A stretch of DNA of 64,000 nt from MFD04716-140 sp963703125. Its GTDB lineage: Bacteria; Bacteroidota; Bacteroidia; Flavobacteriales; Flavobacteriaceae. The stretch is taken from positions 620,001 through 684,000 of the forward strand of contig OY969790.1 in the NCBI GenBank assembly GCA_963703125.1. The letters are read 5' to 3'. Made by a program: the position numbers and the translations under genes. This document shows, one piece after another, positions 8,017 to 16,586 of the stretch. The first letter of the stretch is position 1, and each line of letters opens with the position of its first letter. Below the pieces are notes generated by a model. The model made no database searches. It was given only the letters and a program-made list of their open reading frames with translations, and was not told the origin of the DNA.

Positions 8017-9162
8017 CTAATATCTCCCAATTGCCTCCTTAATTTTTTCCTCTGTTACACAAAGTGAAAATCGAATATATCCTTCACCATTGCTTCCGAA
8101 AATGGTACCAGGTGCAATGAATATGTTCTTATCATATAGGACTTGATCTACAAACTTTTCAGCAAATTCTGCACCTGAAGGCAACTTGGCCCAAACGAAC
8201 ATCCCCACTGCTTTCGGATCGTAGGTACAATTTAACCGATCTGCCAGTTGAAACATTAATGTGCGTCTAGAGGCATATACTTGATCCAAGGCTTCGAACC
8301 ATTCTCTCCCGCTTTTAAGAGCTGCAATGGCTCCTTTTTGAATGCCATAGAACATACCCGAATCCATATTGCTTTTAACCTTTAAAATGGCCTCAATATG
8401 TTCGGAACCGCCCAAAACCATTCCTACGCGCCAACCGGCCATATTGAAAGTTTTGCTTAGGGAGTTCAATTCCAGTGCAACTTCCATTGCCCCGTCCATC
8501 GCTAAAATACTAGTAGGATTCTCTCCTAAAACAAAGCTATACGGATTGTCATTGACCAATAGAATATTATTTTTCCTGGCAAAATTTACCAATTGCTGTA
8601 ATTGAATTTTATTTGCGGTTGCACCCGTAGGCATATGCGGATAGCCCACCCACATCAACTTCACTTTTGAAAGGTCTTGTTGCTGAAGGGCAACCAGATC
8701 TGGAAACCAATTTTCCTCATCCCTAAGGTTATAATATTTCGGAACGCCTCCTGCCAATTTAGTCACGGAGGTATACGTAGGATAACCTGGATTTGGTATC
8801 AGTGCTTCATCCCCAGGGTTTAAAAATGCCATGCTAATATGCATAATCCCTTCTTTGGAACCCATTAGCGGGAGAATTTCGTTCGCGGGATCGGACGCTA
8901 CCCCGAATTTTGATTTGTAAAAATCCGCTATCGCCTGACGTAATTCCGGCAATCCTTGATAACTTTGGTATTGATGTGCATTGGTATCGTACATAGCATC
9001 TTTTACGGCATTCAAAACTTCTTCGGAGGGAGCTAAATCCGGACTTCCGATTCCCATATTTATAATAGGCTTACCATCGGCAATGAGTCCGCGAACCTCT
9101 CGTAATTTCTTTGAAAAATAGTACTCCTCTACCGTATGTAAGCGATTCGCCGTACGTATCAT
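8017..9162 (-). CDS. Class I/II pyridoxal-phosphate aminotransferase of the aromatic operon
   Basis: A fold-type I aminotransferase (381 aa) with the Lys-containing motif SLSKTFNMAGWRVG near residue 230, the NPGYPTY segment, NDNPYS and the C-terminal IRFSL arginine. It resembles the LL-diaminopimelate/aspartate aminotransferase group. Its place between pheA and tyrA suggests that it makes phenylalanine and tyrosine from the keto acids, or transaminates prephenate; this is inference. The start ATG overlaps the pheA stop by four bases (9159-9162), a coupled arrangement. Confidence 0.88.
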   Translation of the reverse strand: MIRTANRLHTVEEYYFSKKLREVRGLIADGKPIINMGIGSPDLAPSEEVLNAVKDAMYDTNAHQYQSYQGLPELRQAIADFYKSKFGVASDPANEILPLMGSKEGIMHISMAFLNPGDEALIPNPGYPTYTSVTKLAGGVPKYYNLRDEENWFPDLVALQQQDLSKVKLMWVGYPHMPTGATANKIQLQQLVNFARKNNILLVNDNPYSFVLGENPTSILAMDGAMEVALELNSLSKTFNMAGWRVGMVLGGSEHIEAILKVKSNMDSGMFYGIQKGAIAALKSGREWFEALDQVYASRRTLMFQLADRLNCTYDPKAVGMFVWAKLPSGAEFAEKFVDQVLYDKNIFIAPGTIFGSNGEGYIRFSLCVTEEKIKEAIGRY

Positions 9163-9986
9163 ATTCTTGCATTTTTAAATTCTCCCAAAACTCTAAAATC
9201 CTCGGACATAATATCCAGTAGCACCTTAGCTTTGGCAAAATTATCGTATTTCTCAAAGGTCACATCCACAAAAAATGCATATTTCCAGGGTGTTTCAATA
9301 ACCGGGAGCGACTGTATTTTGGTAAGGTTCAACAAACAATCGCTCATAACATTTAAAATTGCGGCCAAACTACCTCTTTTATGGTCGGTAATAAAGCGAA
9401 CAGATGCCTTGTTGATCTCCTCCTTGGGAATTTCCTTGTTCTTGGTTTTGACAATTATAAAGCGCGTAGCATTATTTTTTATGGTCTGAATCTCCGAGGC
9501 AATAATTTCCAAACCATACAATTCAGCGGCTACTTTTGGGGCAATCGCTCCCACACGTTTTAATTGATTGTCCTGAATTCGTTTTGCAGTTTCCGCAGTA
9601 TCAACATCCTCAACTAACTTGATATTCGGATAATCCCTAAAAAATTCCTTGCACTGTAGTAACGCCATTGGGTGCGAACGCACTTCCTCAATATCAGAAA
9701 TGGTCTGACCCGCCAAACCCATTAAATTATGGTGGATATTTAGATAATGTTCCCCAATAATATGGAGTTTATTGTGATAGATCAATGCGTAGTTGGGAAT
9801 GATCGATCCAGCAATGGAATTTTCAATGGCCATGATACCCTTATCTGCCGAACCATCCAACAAGCGATCTACCAGGTAGTCAAAGGACATGCATTCCACC
9901 AATTCCGTTTCCTCCCCAAAATATTCCTTGGCCACTTGATGGTGGTTAGAACCTTTTATTCCCTGTATGGCTATTTTTAAACCCAT
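9159..9986 (-). CDS. pheA: Prephenate dehydratase with ACT domain
   Basis: Converts prephenate to phenylpyruvate. Residues 1-175 form the catalytic domain, with AIQGIKGSNHHQVA at the start and the catalytic TRF (NNATRFIIV) near residue 170. An ACT regulatory domain follows, starting at GSLAAIL. The usual Phe-binding ESRP motif of the ACT domain reads QSLP here. I place the start at 9986 (MGLKIAIQG); an upstream ATG at 10007 would add seven residues. First structural gene of the aromatic operon, downstream of the leader peptide and terminator at 10046-10172. Confidence 0.95.
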   Translation of the reverse strand: MGLKIAIQGIKGSNHHQVAKEYFGEETELVECMSFDYLVDRLLDGSADKGIMAIENSIAGSIIPNYALIYHNKLHIIGEHYLNIHHNLMGLAGQTISDIEEVRSHPMALLQCKEFFRDYPNIKLVEDVDTAETAKRIQDNQLKRVGAIAPKVAAELYGLEIIASEIQTIKNNATRFIIVKTKNKEIPKEEINKASVRFITDHKRGSLAAILNVMSDCLLNLTKIQSLPVIETPWKYAFFVDVTFEKYDNFAKAKVLLDIMSEDFRVLGEFKNARI

Positions 9987-10045
9987 TTGCTTTGCTAGGC
10001 CAATCAATTACTAATGATTTTTACTTTTTGGTCTTATTGATAATG

Positions 10046-10112
10046 AAAAAGTCCCGCTCTATGCGGGACTTTAATTTGTATTTATCTTTTGAATATACTA
10101 CAACAGTCCCAC
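10046..10112 (-). promoter_or_regulatory. Transcription attenuator of the pheA operon
   Basis: On the minus strand a GC-rich stem (AAAGTCCCGC at 10072-10063 with GCGGGACTTT at 10057-10048, five-base loop) is followed by a T run: an intrinsic terminator about 60 bp before pheA. The segment GTGTGGGACT (10114-10105), inside the end of the leader peptide gene, can pair over about ten positions (with G-U wobbles) with AGTCCCGCAT (10070-10061), the 5' arm of the terminator. A ribosome at the leader stop codon (10098-10100) would cover this segment and let the terminator form. A ribosome stalled on the earlier Phe/Tyr codons would leave it free to act as antiterminator. Confidence 0.82.
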
Positions 10113-10172
10113 ACCTCTCTTAAAAAAGAAGTAAAAATAAAAACCGTTCCAGAAATATTGATTTGTCATCAT
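10098..10172 (-). CDS. Aromatic leader peptide (24 aa) for attenuation of pheA
   Basis: A 24-codon frame starting ATGATG at 10172 and ending TAG at 10098. Ten of 24 residues are aromatic: Tyr6, Phe7, Trp8, and an almost unbroken run at residues 11-17 reading FYFYFFF. This is the composition of a Phe leader peptide, comparable in logic to pheL of enterobacteria. The last codons (Val-Gly-Leu) encode the antiterminator strand. A possible -7 box TACTTTAG (10195-10188) lies 16 bp upstream of the start codon. Found by reading the gap upstream of pheA. Confidence 0.82.
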   Translation of the reverse strand: MMTNQYFWNGFYFYFFFKRGVGLL

Positions 10173-10317
10173 CTTATAAAACTTCGGCTAAAGTAGCAAT
10201 TAAAATTAAATTGATCTAGTTCAACACATATTTTTTCGATATTTTAAGGAATGAATAAAAAGATTGCGGATTTTTATTGGTTTGATCCAATTTATTGGGA
10301 ATACTGAATAAGTAAAC

Positions 10318-10392
10318 TACCTCGGGGCAAGCCTGCGAAGCATTAAAAGGAATTGATGTATACCATTTCATGCGAGCTTCGGGGTATTAAAC
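10318..10392. repeat. Possible REP-like intergenic element upstream of gldA
   Basis: A G/C-rich island in an AT-rich gap carries CCTCGGGGCAAGCC at one end and GAGCTTCGGGGTATTAA at the other, with inner arms CGAAGC (10336-10341) and GCTTCG (10376-10381). It looks like a small dispersed palindromic unit, judged from shape alone. The rest of the gap 10173-10450 holds the two divergent promoters and nothing else recognised. Confidence 0.35.
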
Positions 10393-10426
10393 CCACTAGT
10401 CGGAATAAAATCAGCTCTTTATTGTT

Positions 10427-10434
10427 TATTTTTG
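10427..10434 (+). promoter_or_regulatory. Candidate -7 promoter box for gldA
   Basis: TATTTTTG matches the Bacteroidota -7 consensus TAnnTTTG, 16 bp before the gldA ATG. No clear TTG at -33. The resulting transcript would have a very short 5' leader. Confidence 0.45.
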
Positions 10435-10450
10435 AAAAAATTCCATCCGC

Positions 10451-11344
10451 ATGTCCATATCGGTTAAAAACATATCAAAATCCTTTGGCCCCCAAAAGGC
10501 TCTTGATGCTGTTTCTTTTGAAATTAAAAAAGGAGAAATAGTCGGATTTCTGGGTCCCAATGGTGCCGGAAAGTCCACACTTATGAAAATTTTGACTACT
10601 TATCATCCCGCCGATAAGGGTGAAGCGAGTGTCAATGCTTACGATGTTCGTACCGAAGAAATGCAGGTAAAGAAAAGCATCGGATATCTTCCTGAGCACA
10701 ATCCTTTATACTTGGACATGTATGTTAGGGAATACCTGTCCTTTAATGCGGATGTGTATAAAGTGGACAAGACAAGAATCGCAGAGGTAATAGAACAAAC
10801 TGGACTTACGCCCGAATCCCATAAAAAGATAGGGCAGCTTTCTAAAGGGTACCGGCAGCGCGTAGGATTGGCGGCTGCATTGCTGCATGACCCTGAAGTA
10901 TTGATTTTGGATGAACCTACCACGGGTCTTGACCCTAATCAGCTGCTTGAAATACGAAAATTGATTCGGGAAATCGGTAAGGAAAAAACCATATTCCTTT
11001 CCACACATATCATGAAGGAAGTTGAAGCGGTATGCGATCGTGTACTCATTATTAATAAAGGAGTTCTCGTTGCTGACAAAAAAATATCGGACCTACATGA
11101 TGACGAACAACAAATTATTGAAGTGGAATTTGACTACCGAGTTGAGGAAGCTTTCCTAGAAAAGCTGTCCCATGTGGTCGCCGTAAAAAATACCGGGGGA
11201 TTTGTCTATGAAATTACATTTGATACTTCAAACGATATGCGGCCCGCAGTTTTTGACTTTGCGCATGACAATCAATTAAAAACACTTCAACTCACCCGTA
11301 AGAATAAAAATCTGGAGAGTTTGTTTACTGAACTTACACAATAG
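10451..11344 (+). CDS. gldA: Gliding motility ABC transporter ATP-binding protein GldA
   Basis: A 297-aa ABC ATPase with Walker A GPNGAGKST (about 35-43), signature LSKGYRQRVG, Walker B VLILDEPTTGLD and the switch His in STHIMKEVEAV. The beginning SISVKNISKSFG, the full length and the C-terminal tail after about residue 220 match GldA, which acts with permease GldF and lipoprotein GldG in Bacteroidota gliding motility. The partners are not in this window. It stands as a single gene, convergent with the outer-membrane protein gene two bases downstream. Confidence 0.9.
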   Translation: MSISVKNISKSFGPQKALDAVSFEIKKGEIVGFLGPNGAGKSTLMKILTTYHPADKGEASVNAYDVRTEEMQVKKSIGYLPEHNPLYLDMYVREYLSFNADVYKVDKTRIAEVIEQTGLTPESHKKIGQLSKGYRQRVGLAAALLHDPEVLILDEPTTGLDPNQLLEIRKLIREIGKEKTIFLSTHIMKEVEAVCDRVLIINKGVLVADKKISDLHDDEQQIIEVEFDYRVEEAFLEKLSHVVAVKNTGGFVYEITFDTSNDMRPAVFDFAHDNQLKTLQLTRKNKNLESLFTELTQ

Positions 11345-11346
11345 CA

Positions 11347-13677
11347 TTATTCTATTCTATCCAAATTCTCATCCACATCTTTATTCTTATAACCAGGTTC
11401 TTTGATCTTGCCTAACGAATACTTTATCGAAAGTGCAACTTCCTGAGCATCCGCAAAATAGATGCCATTGGCATTGACGCCGTTGATGGAGTAGCTCTCC
11501 CTGAAATTTTGTCCCTTTGTGATGTCGTTAAGACGAAGGGAGCAATCCAGATTATCGAAAAAGGTCATTGAGATGGCCGCATTTAAGGAAACTATACCAT
11601 TTCTGGTAAAAATCCCCTCAGAACGCCTTGTTAATCCCCAACCACCCAAAGAAAGGGTCGTGTCTTTCCCGATTTTAAATTGATGGTCCGTATAAACATA
11701 CAAATATGGTTTCGAAGCATTCCTTAAGGCCGTACTATCCTTACTATTTCTTGTCGATAGCATCACCAAATTGTTCGCTGTCCACTTACCTTTGGTCATA
11801 GGTAAGTTGAGGCTGATATCGAGTCCGGACTCTTGTTCCAAATTCCGCAGCGAAAAAATGGCTTTCCCGGTATCATCTTTGTCGTAACCAATTGTGAAAT
11901 ACATGGGGTTTTTCTTCTGTAAATAATTTATGGAAATCGATTTTTGCCTTATTTGAAAATTGGCCGAGATTTCATCCGTAGTGGTAGGAAGCAAATTTAC
12001 GTTCCCCGAGCCTTCCAAAAATGGATTTATAAAGACCTTTATCGAACTCGCACTAGAATAATCTGGACGTTCGATACTTTTTGAATAGTTAAATGTCAAA
12101 CTTTTGGTTCTGTCGAGTTCAATATTTAGCATAGCTTTCGGAAAAAATTGAGTGTTTTTTCTATTCACTAAAGGAAAATCACTGGTTTCAGTTTCTCCCT
12201 GAACCTGATTATTTTCAATTCGCACCCCTGTACTAAAATTTATGTTTTTGCGAATACTTCCTGAAATCCCGGAATAGCTTGAATAGGTACTTTCCGAATA
12301 ATCAAATTCAACCATTGTGCTCCCTACGGGTTCAAAAGAACGGATGTCAGTTATTGCATTAGCCTTGGCGTTACTGACATTGGCCCCCATTTCCCATTTG
12401 AAGCCATTGTCAAACACTCTTTCCAAATCCAATCGATATGCCAAAACATCAATTCGATACTTCTGCTGTCGCTCCTCTGAAATTATTAATTCGGTTTCGC
12501 TGGCATTGTTGGAAATATCGGTGCAAAACTTTTGAACATAGGAAGAATACTGAAGACCCGTAAAAAGACTCAGTCCGGCAAACAGCTTTTTATTATAATT
12601 GAAATTACCGCTGAAAAAATCCCTGGTATTATCGTTACCCGATTTGGTTACAATAAAATCTTCCTGTGCCTGCTGACGAAGAAAAGTTTCGGTATGGATT
12701 GGAAACTTATTGGACTGAAGCCTTATATTGGAATTTACCGAAAAATAGTCGGTATCATTGATTTGATATAACAAACCTCCACCGGTGTTGATCTGTACCC
12801 TCTCGTTTTTATCGATCAAAAAGAGGTATTCTGAAAAAATATCCTGTTCTGGAATGGCAAAGGCAAATGTTTGACTTTCCCATGTCTGCAAATCGTTGTA
12901 GGCAAAATTGGTTTTCAAGACCAGTTTTTTCTTTTTAAAACTTCCGCTGAGACCATTATAATTGTTGAAATTTTGTTTGAAGGATAGGGTTTCCGAAAAA
13001 TCAAATTTCAAACCTTCCGTGTCACTGATTTTCCGAGTTATCAATACCACTGCCCGGCCTTCGGCCTCATATTTGGATGGCGGATTTTTAATAACCTCGA
13101 TACTGTTTATATCAGCGACTGACATTGCATTTAATTCCTCCAACGAAATACGTTGATTGCCAACATAGATCAAGGGAGCACCTTTACCAAGAACTGCAAT
13201 GGATTCCTTATCCGGGCTTACTTGAATTCCCGGGAACTTGGTCAATAATTCCAGATGTTCGGGAATGGATGAAAAAATTGGATTTTCAACATTCATCTTT
13301 ATATTTCCATTTTCGTTGGAGAACATGGGTTTGGAAGCCACAACTTCGACTTCATCCAAAGAAGTGGTGCTTTCTATAAGGCGAATGGTCAAAGTCATTC
13401 GATGGTTCAGGGTTATTTCCTGCTCATAAGTCGCATAACCCAAGCAAGAAATTGTTAACCGATACGTACCTTCGACTAGGGGTTCAAGTTCGAATTTTCC
13501 ATCGGTCATTACCGCATATTGAATAGGGGTTTCATTCTGCCCTGCAAACAATAATACATCGCCAATTGCCACTGGTAAATTATTTGAATCAACAACCAGA
13601 CCCGAAAGTTTATGTAGGTTCTGACCATATCCCATAAATGAAAACAAAAAGAATATAAGCACACTTATTTGTTGCAT
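11347..13677 (-). CDS. Outer-membrane beta-barrel protein with carboxypeptidase-regulatory-like domain (TonB-dependent receptor family)
   Basis: A 776-aa protein with a signal peptide (MQQISVLIFFLFSFMGYGQ). It has a carboxypeptidase D regulatory-like domain (about 22-105), a plug-like segment including IYVGNQRISLEELNAMSVADINSIEVIKN split across 170-200, and a barrel of repeated amphipathic strands to the C-terminus. No TonB box is obvious. This matches the outer-membrane beta-barrel family found next to regulators in Flavobacteriaceae. Substrate unknown. It follows a membrane-anchored LuxR-type regulator (84 bp upstream on the same strand), a possible partner. Confidence 0.82.
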   Translation of the reverse strand: MQQISVLIFFLFSFMGYGQNLHKLSGLVVDSNNLPVAIGDVLLFAGQNETPIQYAVMTDGKFELEPLVEGTYRLTISCLGYATYEQEITLNHRMTLTIRLIESTTSLDEVEVVASKPMFSNENGNIKMNVENPIFSSIPEHLELLTKFPGIQVSPDKESIAVLGKGAPLIYVGNQRISLEELNAMSVADINSIEVIKNPPSKYEAEGRAVVLITRKISDTEGLKFDFSETLSFKQNFNNYNGLSGSFKKKKLVLKTNFAYNDLQTWESQTFAFAIPEQDIFSEYLFLIDKNERVQINTGGGLLYQINDTDYFSVNSNIRLQSNKFPIHTETFLRQQAQEDFIVTKSGNDNTRDFFSGNFNYNKKLFAGLSLFTGLQYSSYVQKFCTDISNNASETELIISEERQQKYRIDVLAYRLDLERVFDNGFKWEMGANVSNAKANAITDIRSFEPVGSTMVEFDYSESTYSSYSGISGSIRKNINFSTGVRIENNQVQGETETSDFPLVNRKNTQFFPKAMLNIELDRTKSLTFNYSKSIERPDYSSASSIKVFINPFLEGSGNVNLLPTTTDEISANFQIRQKSISINYLQKKNPMYFTIGYDKDDTGKAIFSLRNLEQESGLDISLNLPMTKGKWTANNLVMLSTRNSKDSTALRNASKPYLYVYTDHQFKIGKDTTLSLGGWGLTRRSEGIFTRNGIVSLNAAISMTFFDNLDCSLRLNDITKGQNFRESYSINGVNANGIYFADAQEVALSIKYSLGKIKEPGYKNKDVDENLDRIE

Positions 13678-13761
13678 GGCCTTGGTTTACCGTGCAAATA
13701 ACTTTTTAAAAATGGTAAACCAGCATCTTTACAGGTAGGATTTTGGAACTAGTACCCCGTA

Positions 13762-14730
13762 CTAATTTTGCGCCTTTTGAAACAACTCCTGTCGGTTAGA
13801 GACCTTTAACTTGCCATAAATATTGGTGATATGGGTTTTGACCGTGCTGATACTTATAAAAAGCTCATTGGCAATCTCTTTATTGGTCTTGCCCTGTAAA
13901 ATGAGATCTTGGATGGTACGCTCTTGTTTGCTGAGCTCGGGAAATATGGGCTGTTCTTTTCTTCGAAAAACCAAAATGGCCACCAAGGCAACTATCAAAA
14001 AGCCAAGAATAAAATTTAAAGCCATGCTCCAGGTATACCTCTGTTCCACCGCTTCTTGGGTCAGAAAGGCCAGTTTCCTTTCCAAAAATCGATACTGTTC
14101 CTTTGGCATTTCACTCCCTTTCAATTCTTCTAAAAGCGCAAGATAGTATTCGGGATTTTTAGCAATATCTTGATCCAACAACTGCTTGTTCTCCAATTGT
14201 TTTATACCGATCAATTTTACCAATAGTATTTGCAGTGAGTCTTTCGCAAAACTTTTTAATTGCAAGGATTCCTGCTCTTTCCCTGGCTGTAAATGAAGCA
14301 GTTGGGTTTCAAATTCCCGTAATTTTTTCCACTCCTTATCGGCCAAATTTGTAGTTGTATATACTGTAAAAGGTGATTTTGTAGGTGAAAACTTTATATC
14401 ATCGGAATTGGATAGAATAAAAGACGAACCCCTTGAAATTGTATCTTTAAGCACCTTTTCAACCTCACGGACATATAAATGGTATACCGCGCTTTTATCG
14501 GCAATATATTTGCCATCAAATGAGAAGTATCCATCATCATTTATCCTGGCCCAAGCAACCGATTTGCCATATTTTAGGTTTTCGAGATGGTCCATATCCA
14601 ACTTGGAGAGGAATACCTTCTGCTCCAATGGGTGGTTTTTCTTAAGGTCTATGTAGCCTGAAATACCCGTTTGCGAAGATAGATTTGTTATGGAAGCCAT
14701 GAGAAATAGCCCAAGATACTTTCGAAGCAT
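13762..14730 (-). CDS. Membrane-tethered LuxR-type transcriptional regulator
   Basis: A 322-aa protein with a signal peptide (1-20), an extracytoplasmic region of about 210 residues, one transmembrane helix at about 234-256 followed by FRRK, and a C-terminal LuxR/GerE helix-turn-helix (263-322; LSKQERTIQDLILQGKTNKEIA, split here as two parts, with FISISTVKTHITNIYGKLKV). The DNA-binding domain therefore sits in the cytoplasm, directly linked to a periplasmic sensor. The sensor part has no recognised domain. The neighbouring barrel protein gene and DUF1080 gene are candidate targets, by position only. Confidence 0.85.
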   Translation of the reverse strand: MLRKYLGLFLMASITNLSSQTGISGYIDLKKNHPLEQKVFLSKLDMDHLENLKYGKSVAWARINDDGYFSFDGKYIADKSAVYHLYVREVEKVLKDTISRGSSFILSNSDDIKFSPTKSPFTVYTTTNLADKEWKKLREFETQLLHLQPGKEQESLQLKSFAKDSLQILLVKLIGIKQLENKQLLDQDIAKNPEYYLALLEELKGSEMPKEQYRFLERKLAFLTQEAVEQRYTWSMALNFILGFLIVALVAILVFRRKEQPIFPELSKQERTIQDLILQGKTNKEIANELFISISTVKTHITNIYGKLKVSNRQELFQKAQN

Positions 14731-14778
14731 AATCGATATTTTAATTCTAAAAAATATGCCATTTTAAGACCGATCTAC

Positions 14779-15336
14779 TCAGAATGGCCTAATCCTCACA
14801 TTCCGGAATTTTATGGTGCCCGTTTCGGCGGTTTGCAGACCTATATAACCTTCCCTTAGGTCATCACTTATTAAGTCGGCAGTCAAAACACCGTTTACCC
14901 AGGCTTGTATATGATTTTTTTCGCACTTTATGCTATAGGTATTCCATTGATTCAAGGTTTCGACTTGCGCTAAGGGTGTTGTCCTTGAAACAATAGCTCC
15001 TGTCCTATTCTTTTGATCTGGGTGGTTGTCCCAAATATTGATTTCATAGCAATCGGAAAAGCTTAAGTCATAATTTTTACAACGCACAAAAATTCCTGAA
15101 TTTACCGTTTCATCGGGATAGAACTCCAATTCCAGTTCAAAATCCCTGTAGGGTTCTTTGGTCATTAGAAAACCGATACCACCATTTGAACTTCCAACAA
15201 TTCCTTCAAGCCCAAATTGCCATTTCGCATCACCCTTTTCAAACCAGGTCGGGTCTTCCGGTTCAAAAAGCATCTTTGCACTACTGCAAGACAACAATAG
15301 GGCTAAAAAAATAACAAGGGCTCCCGAAAATTTCAT
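14779..15336 (-). CDS. DUF1080 (3-keto-disaccharide hydrolase-like) lipoprotein
   Basis: A single concanavalin-like DUF1080 domain with features such as DFELELEFYPDETVNSGIF, CYEINIWDNHPDQKN and EGYIGLQ. Starting at 15336 (MKFSGALVIFLALLLSC) gives a lipoprotein signal with the lipobox LLSC; an upstream ATG at 15357 would add seven residues. The family includes hydrolases of 3-keto-glycosides and many uncharacterised sugar-related proteins. Expected location is the periplasmic face of a membrane. It stands alone between the LuxR-type regulator and the serine hydrolase gene, all on the minus strand. Confidence 0.85.
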   Translation of the reverse strand: MKFSGALVIFLALLLSCSSAKMLFEPEDPTWFEKGDAKWQFGLEGIVGSSNGGIGFLMTKEPYRDFELELEFYPDETVNSGIFVRCKNYDLSFSDCYEINIWDNHPDQKNRTGAIVSRTTPLAQVETLNQWNTYSIKCEKNHIQAWVNGVLTADLISDDLREGYIGLQTAETGTIKFRNVRIRPF

Positions 15337-15416
15337 TGTGCTGAATACTTTTGACATTCTTTATTTCAACTAATATACTGAACTCGTTCAAATTTCAGGC
15401 CGGCATCCATACAATA

Positions 15417-16583
15417 TTATCCATAAAGAACTTTCTTAGAAATCTCTTTACGGGTATTTAATAGCAGATCTATGGCCATATCAAACTCCTCTTGAACCTT
15501 TGGGTCGGTACAATTCACTAAAATTGCAATCACCGCTTGTTCATTGGGATAAACAAAAAAATTGGAGTATCCTCCTACCCCATTTCCAATATGTCCGTAA
15601 AATGGCCTTCCATTTTTGTCCTTGCTTACTTGCCAACCAAGTCCATAATAAGTTGGACTTCCATTTACAATCTGCGGCGTCAAAAATTCGGCCCGTAGGG
15701 AATCATTTAAAATTTTCCCATCCAAATATGCTTGACCCAATTTAACGATATCAGGAGAAGTGGACAGAAAACCTCCACCTGCCAATTTGTAAAAGTTATT
15801 GACCAGTATAGCGTTTCTAATACCAAATTTACTTTTGGAATAAAATGAAGTGATATTCTCCGAGTTCAATTTACTGGTTTCTAGAGTATTAGTAAGCGGA
15901 CTACCTGAATGAAAAGTGCGTGCCATTTGCAATGGCCGCAATACTTTATCATGCACATATTTTTCAAATGGAACGCCACTGGCTTTCTGCATCGCCAATG
16001 AAATGAGCACCCAATCGTAGCTATTGTAAAAATAGTCGGTCCCTGGTTCAAATAGAAGGTCATCGTCCTTGAATACTTCAATACTTTCTTCAATTGAATA
16101 GGGTTTGTTGAGGGCATATTCTATGCCTCTATACCCTCTTATGCCCGCTGTATGGCAAGCCAATTGCCGGATTGTGAAATCCCATTTCTTTTTCGGAAAG
16201 TATGGGACATACTTATAAAAAGAGGAATCCAAGTCCATTATTCCTTCATCTACCATAAGGGCAAGTGCCGTAGCGGAAATTGGTTTCGAAACGCTGGCTA
16301 TTCGGAAAATAGATTTTCTTGGATCCACAAGCTTTTTCCTATCCAAATCCGAATAACCGTATCCTCTTTGGAAAAAAACCTGACCCTCTTTCTGAACCGT
16401 TATTGCAAGACCGGGAATTCTCCTCTCCCTTATTAACTTCTCAAAAATCAAATCTGCTGCAACTACACCAGTCAAATGTTCATTCCCCCCCAGAACACGC
16501 TGTTTTGCAAGTAGATTCTTGAGATATGAGAGAATGGGATTCATGCTTCCGAGTTTATAATCTTCACCTGGCCAAGTGCTCAT
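15417..16583 (-). CDS. Serine hydrolase, class C beta-lactamase/LACTB type
   Basis: A beta-lactamase-fold hydrolase of 388 aa. SVSK at residues 97-100 is the nucleophile motif SxxK. YNS in PGTDYFYNSYDW is the second motif (usual YxN; Ser in place of Asn as in LACTB-like members). HIGNGVGGY near residue 335 is the HxG motif. No signal peptide is visible with either ATG (16583 or 16544), so the protein may be cytoplasmic, or the true start may have been missed. Three bases separate it from the head-GIN gene, indicating an operon. Substrate unknown, probably a peptide or ester. Confidence 0.85.
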   Translation of the reverse strand: MSTWPGEDYKLGSMNPILSYLKNLLAKQRVLGGNEHLTGVVAADLIFEKLIRERRIPGLAITVQKEGQVFFQRGYGYSDLDRKKLVDPRKSIFRIASVSKPISATALALMVDEGIMDLDSSFYKYVPYFPKKKWDFTIRQLACHTAGIRGYRGIEYALNKPYSIEESIEVFKDDDLLFEPGTDYFYNSYDWVLISLAMQKASGVPFEKYVHDKVLRPLQMARTFHSGSPLTNTLETSKLNSENITSFYSKSKFGIRNAILVNNFYKLAGGGFLSTSPDIVKLGQAYLDGKILNDSLRAEFLTPQIVNGSPTYYGLGWQVSKDKNGRPFYGHIGNGVGGYSNFFVYPNEQAVIAILVNCTDPKVQEEFDMAIDLLLNTRKEISKKVLYG

Positions 16584-16586
16584 CTA

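Noticed and set aside
10318..10392. An ncRNA gene upstream of gldA
   Set aside because: Only a short G/C island with weak arms; no promoter-terminator pair supports a transcript.
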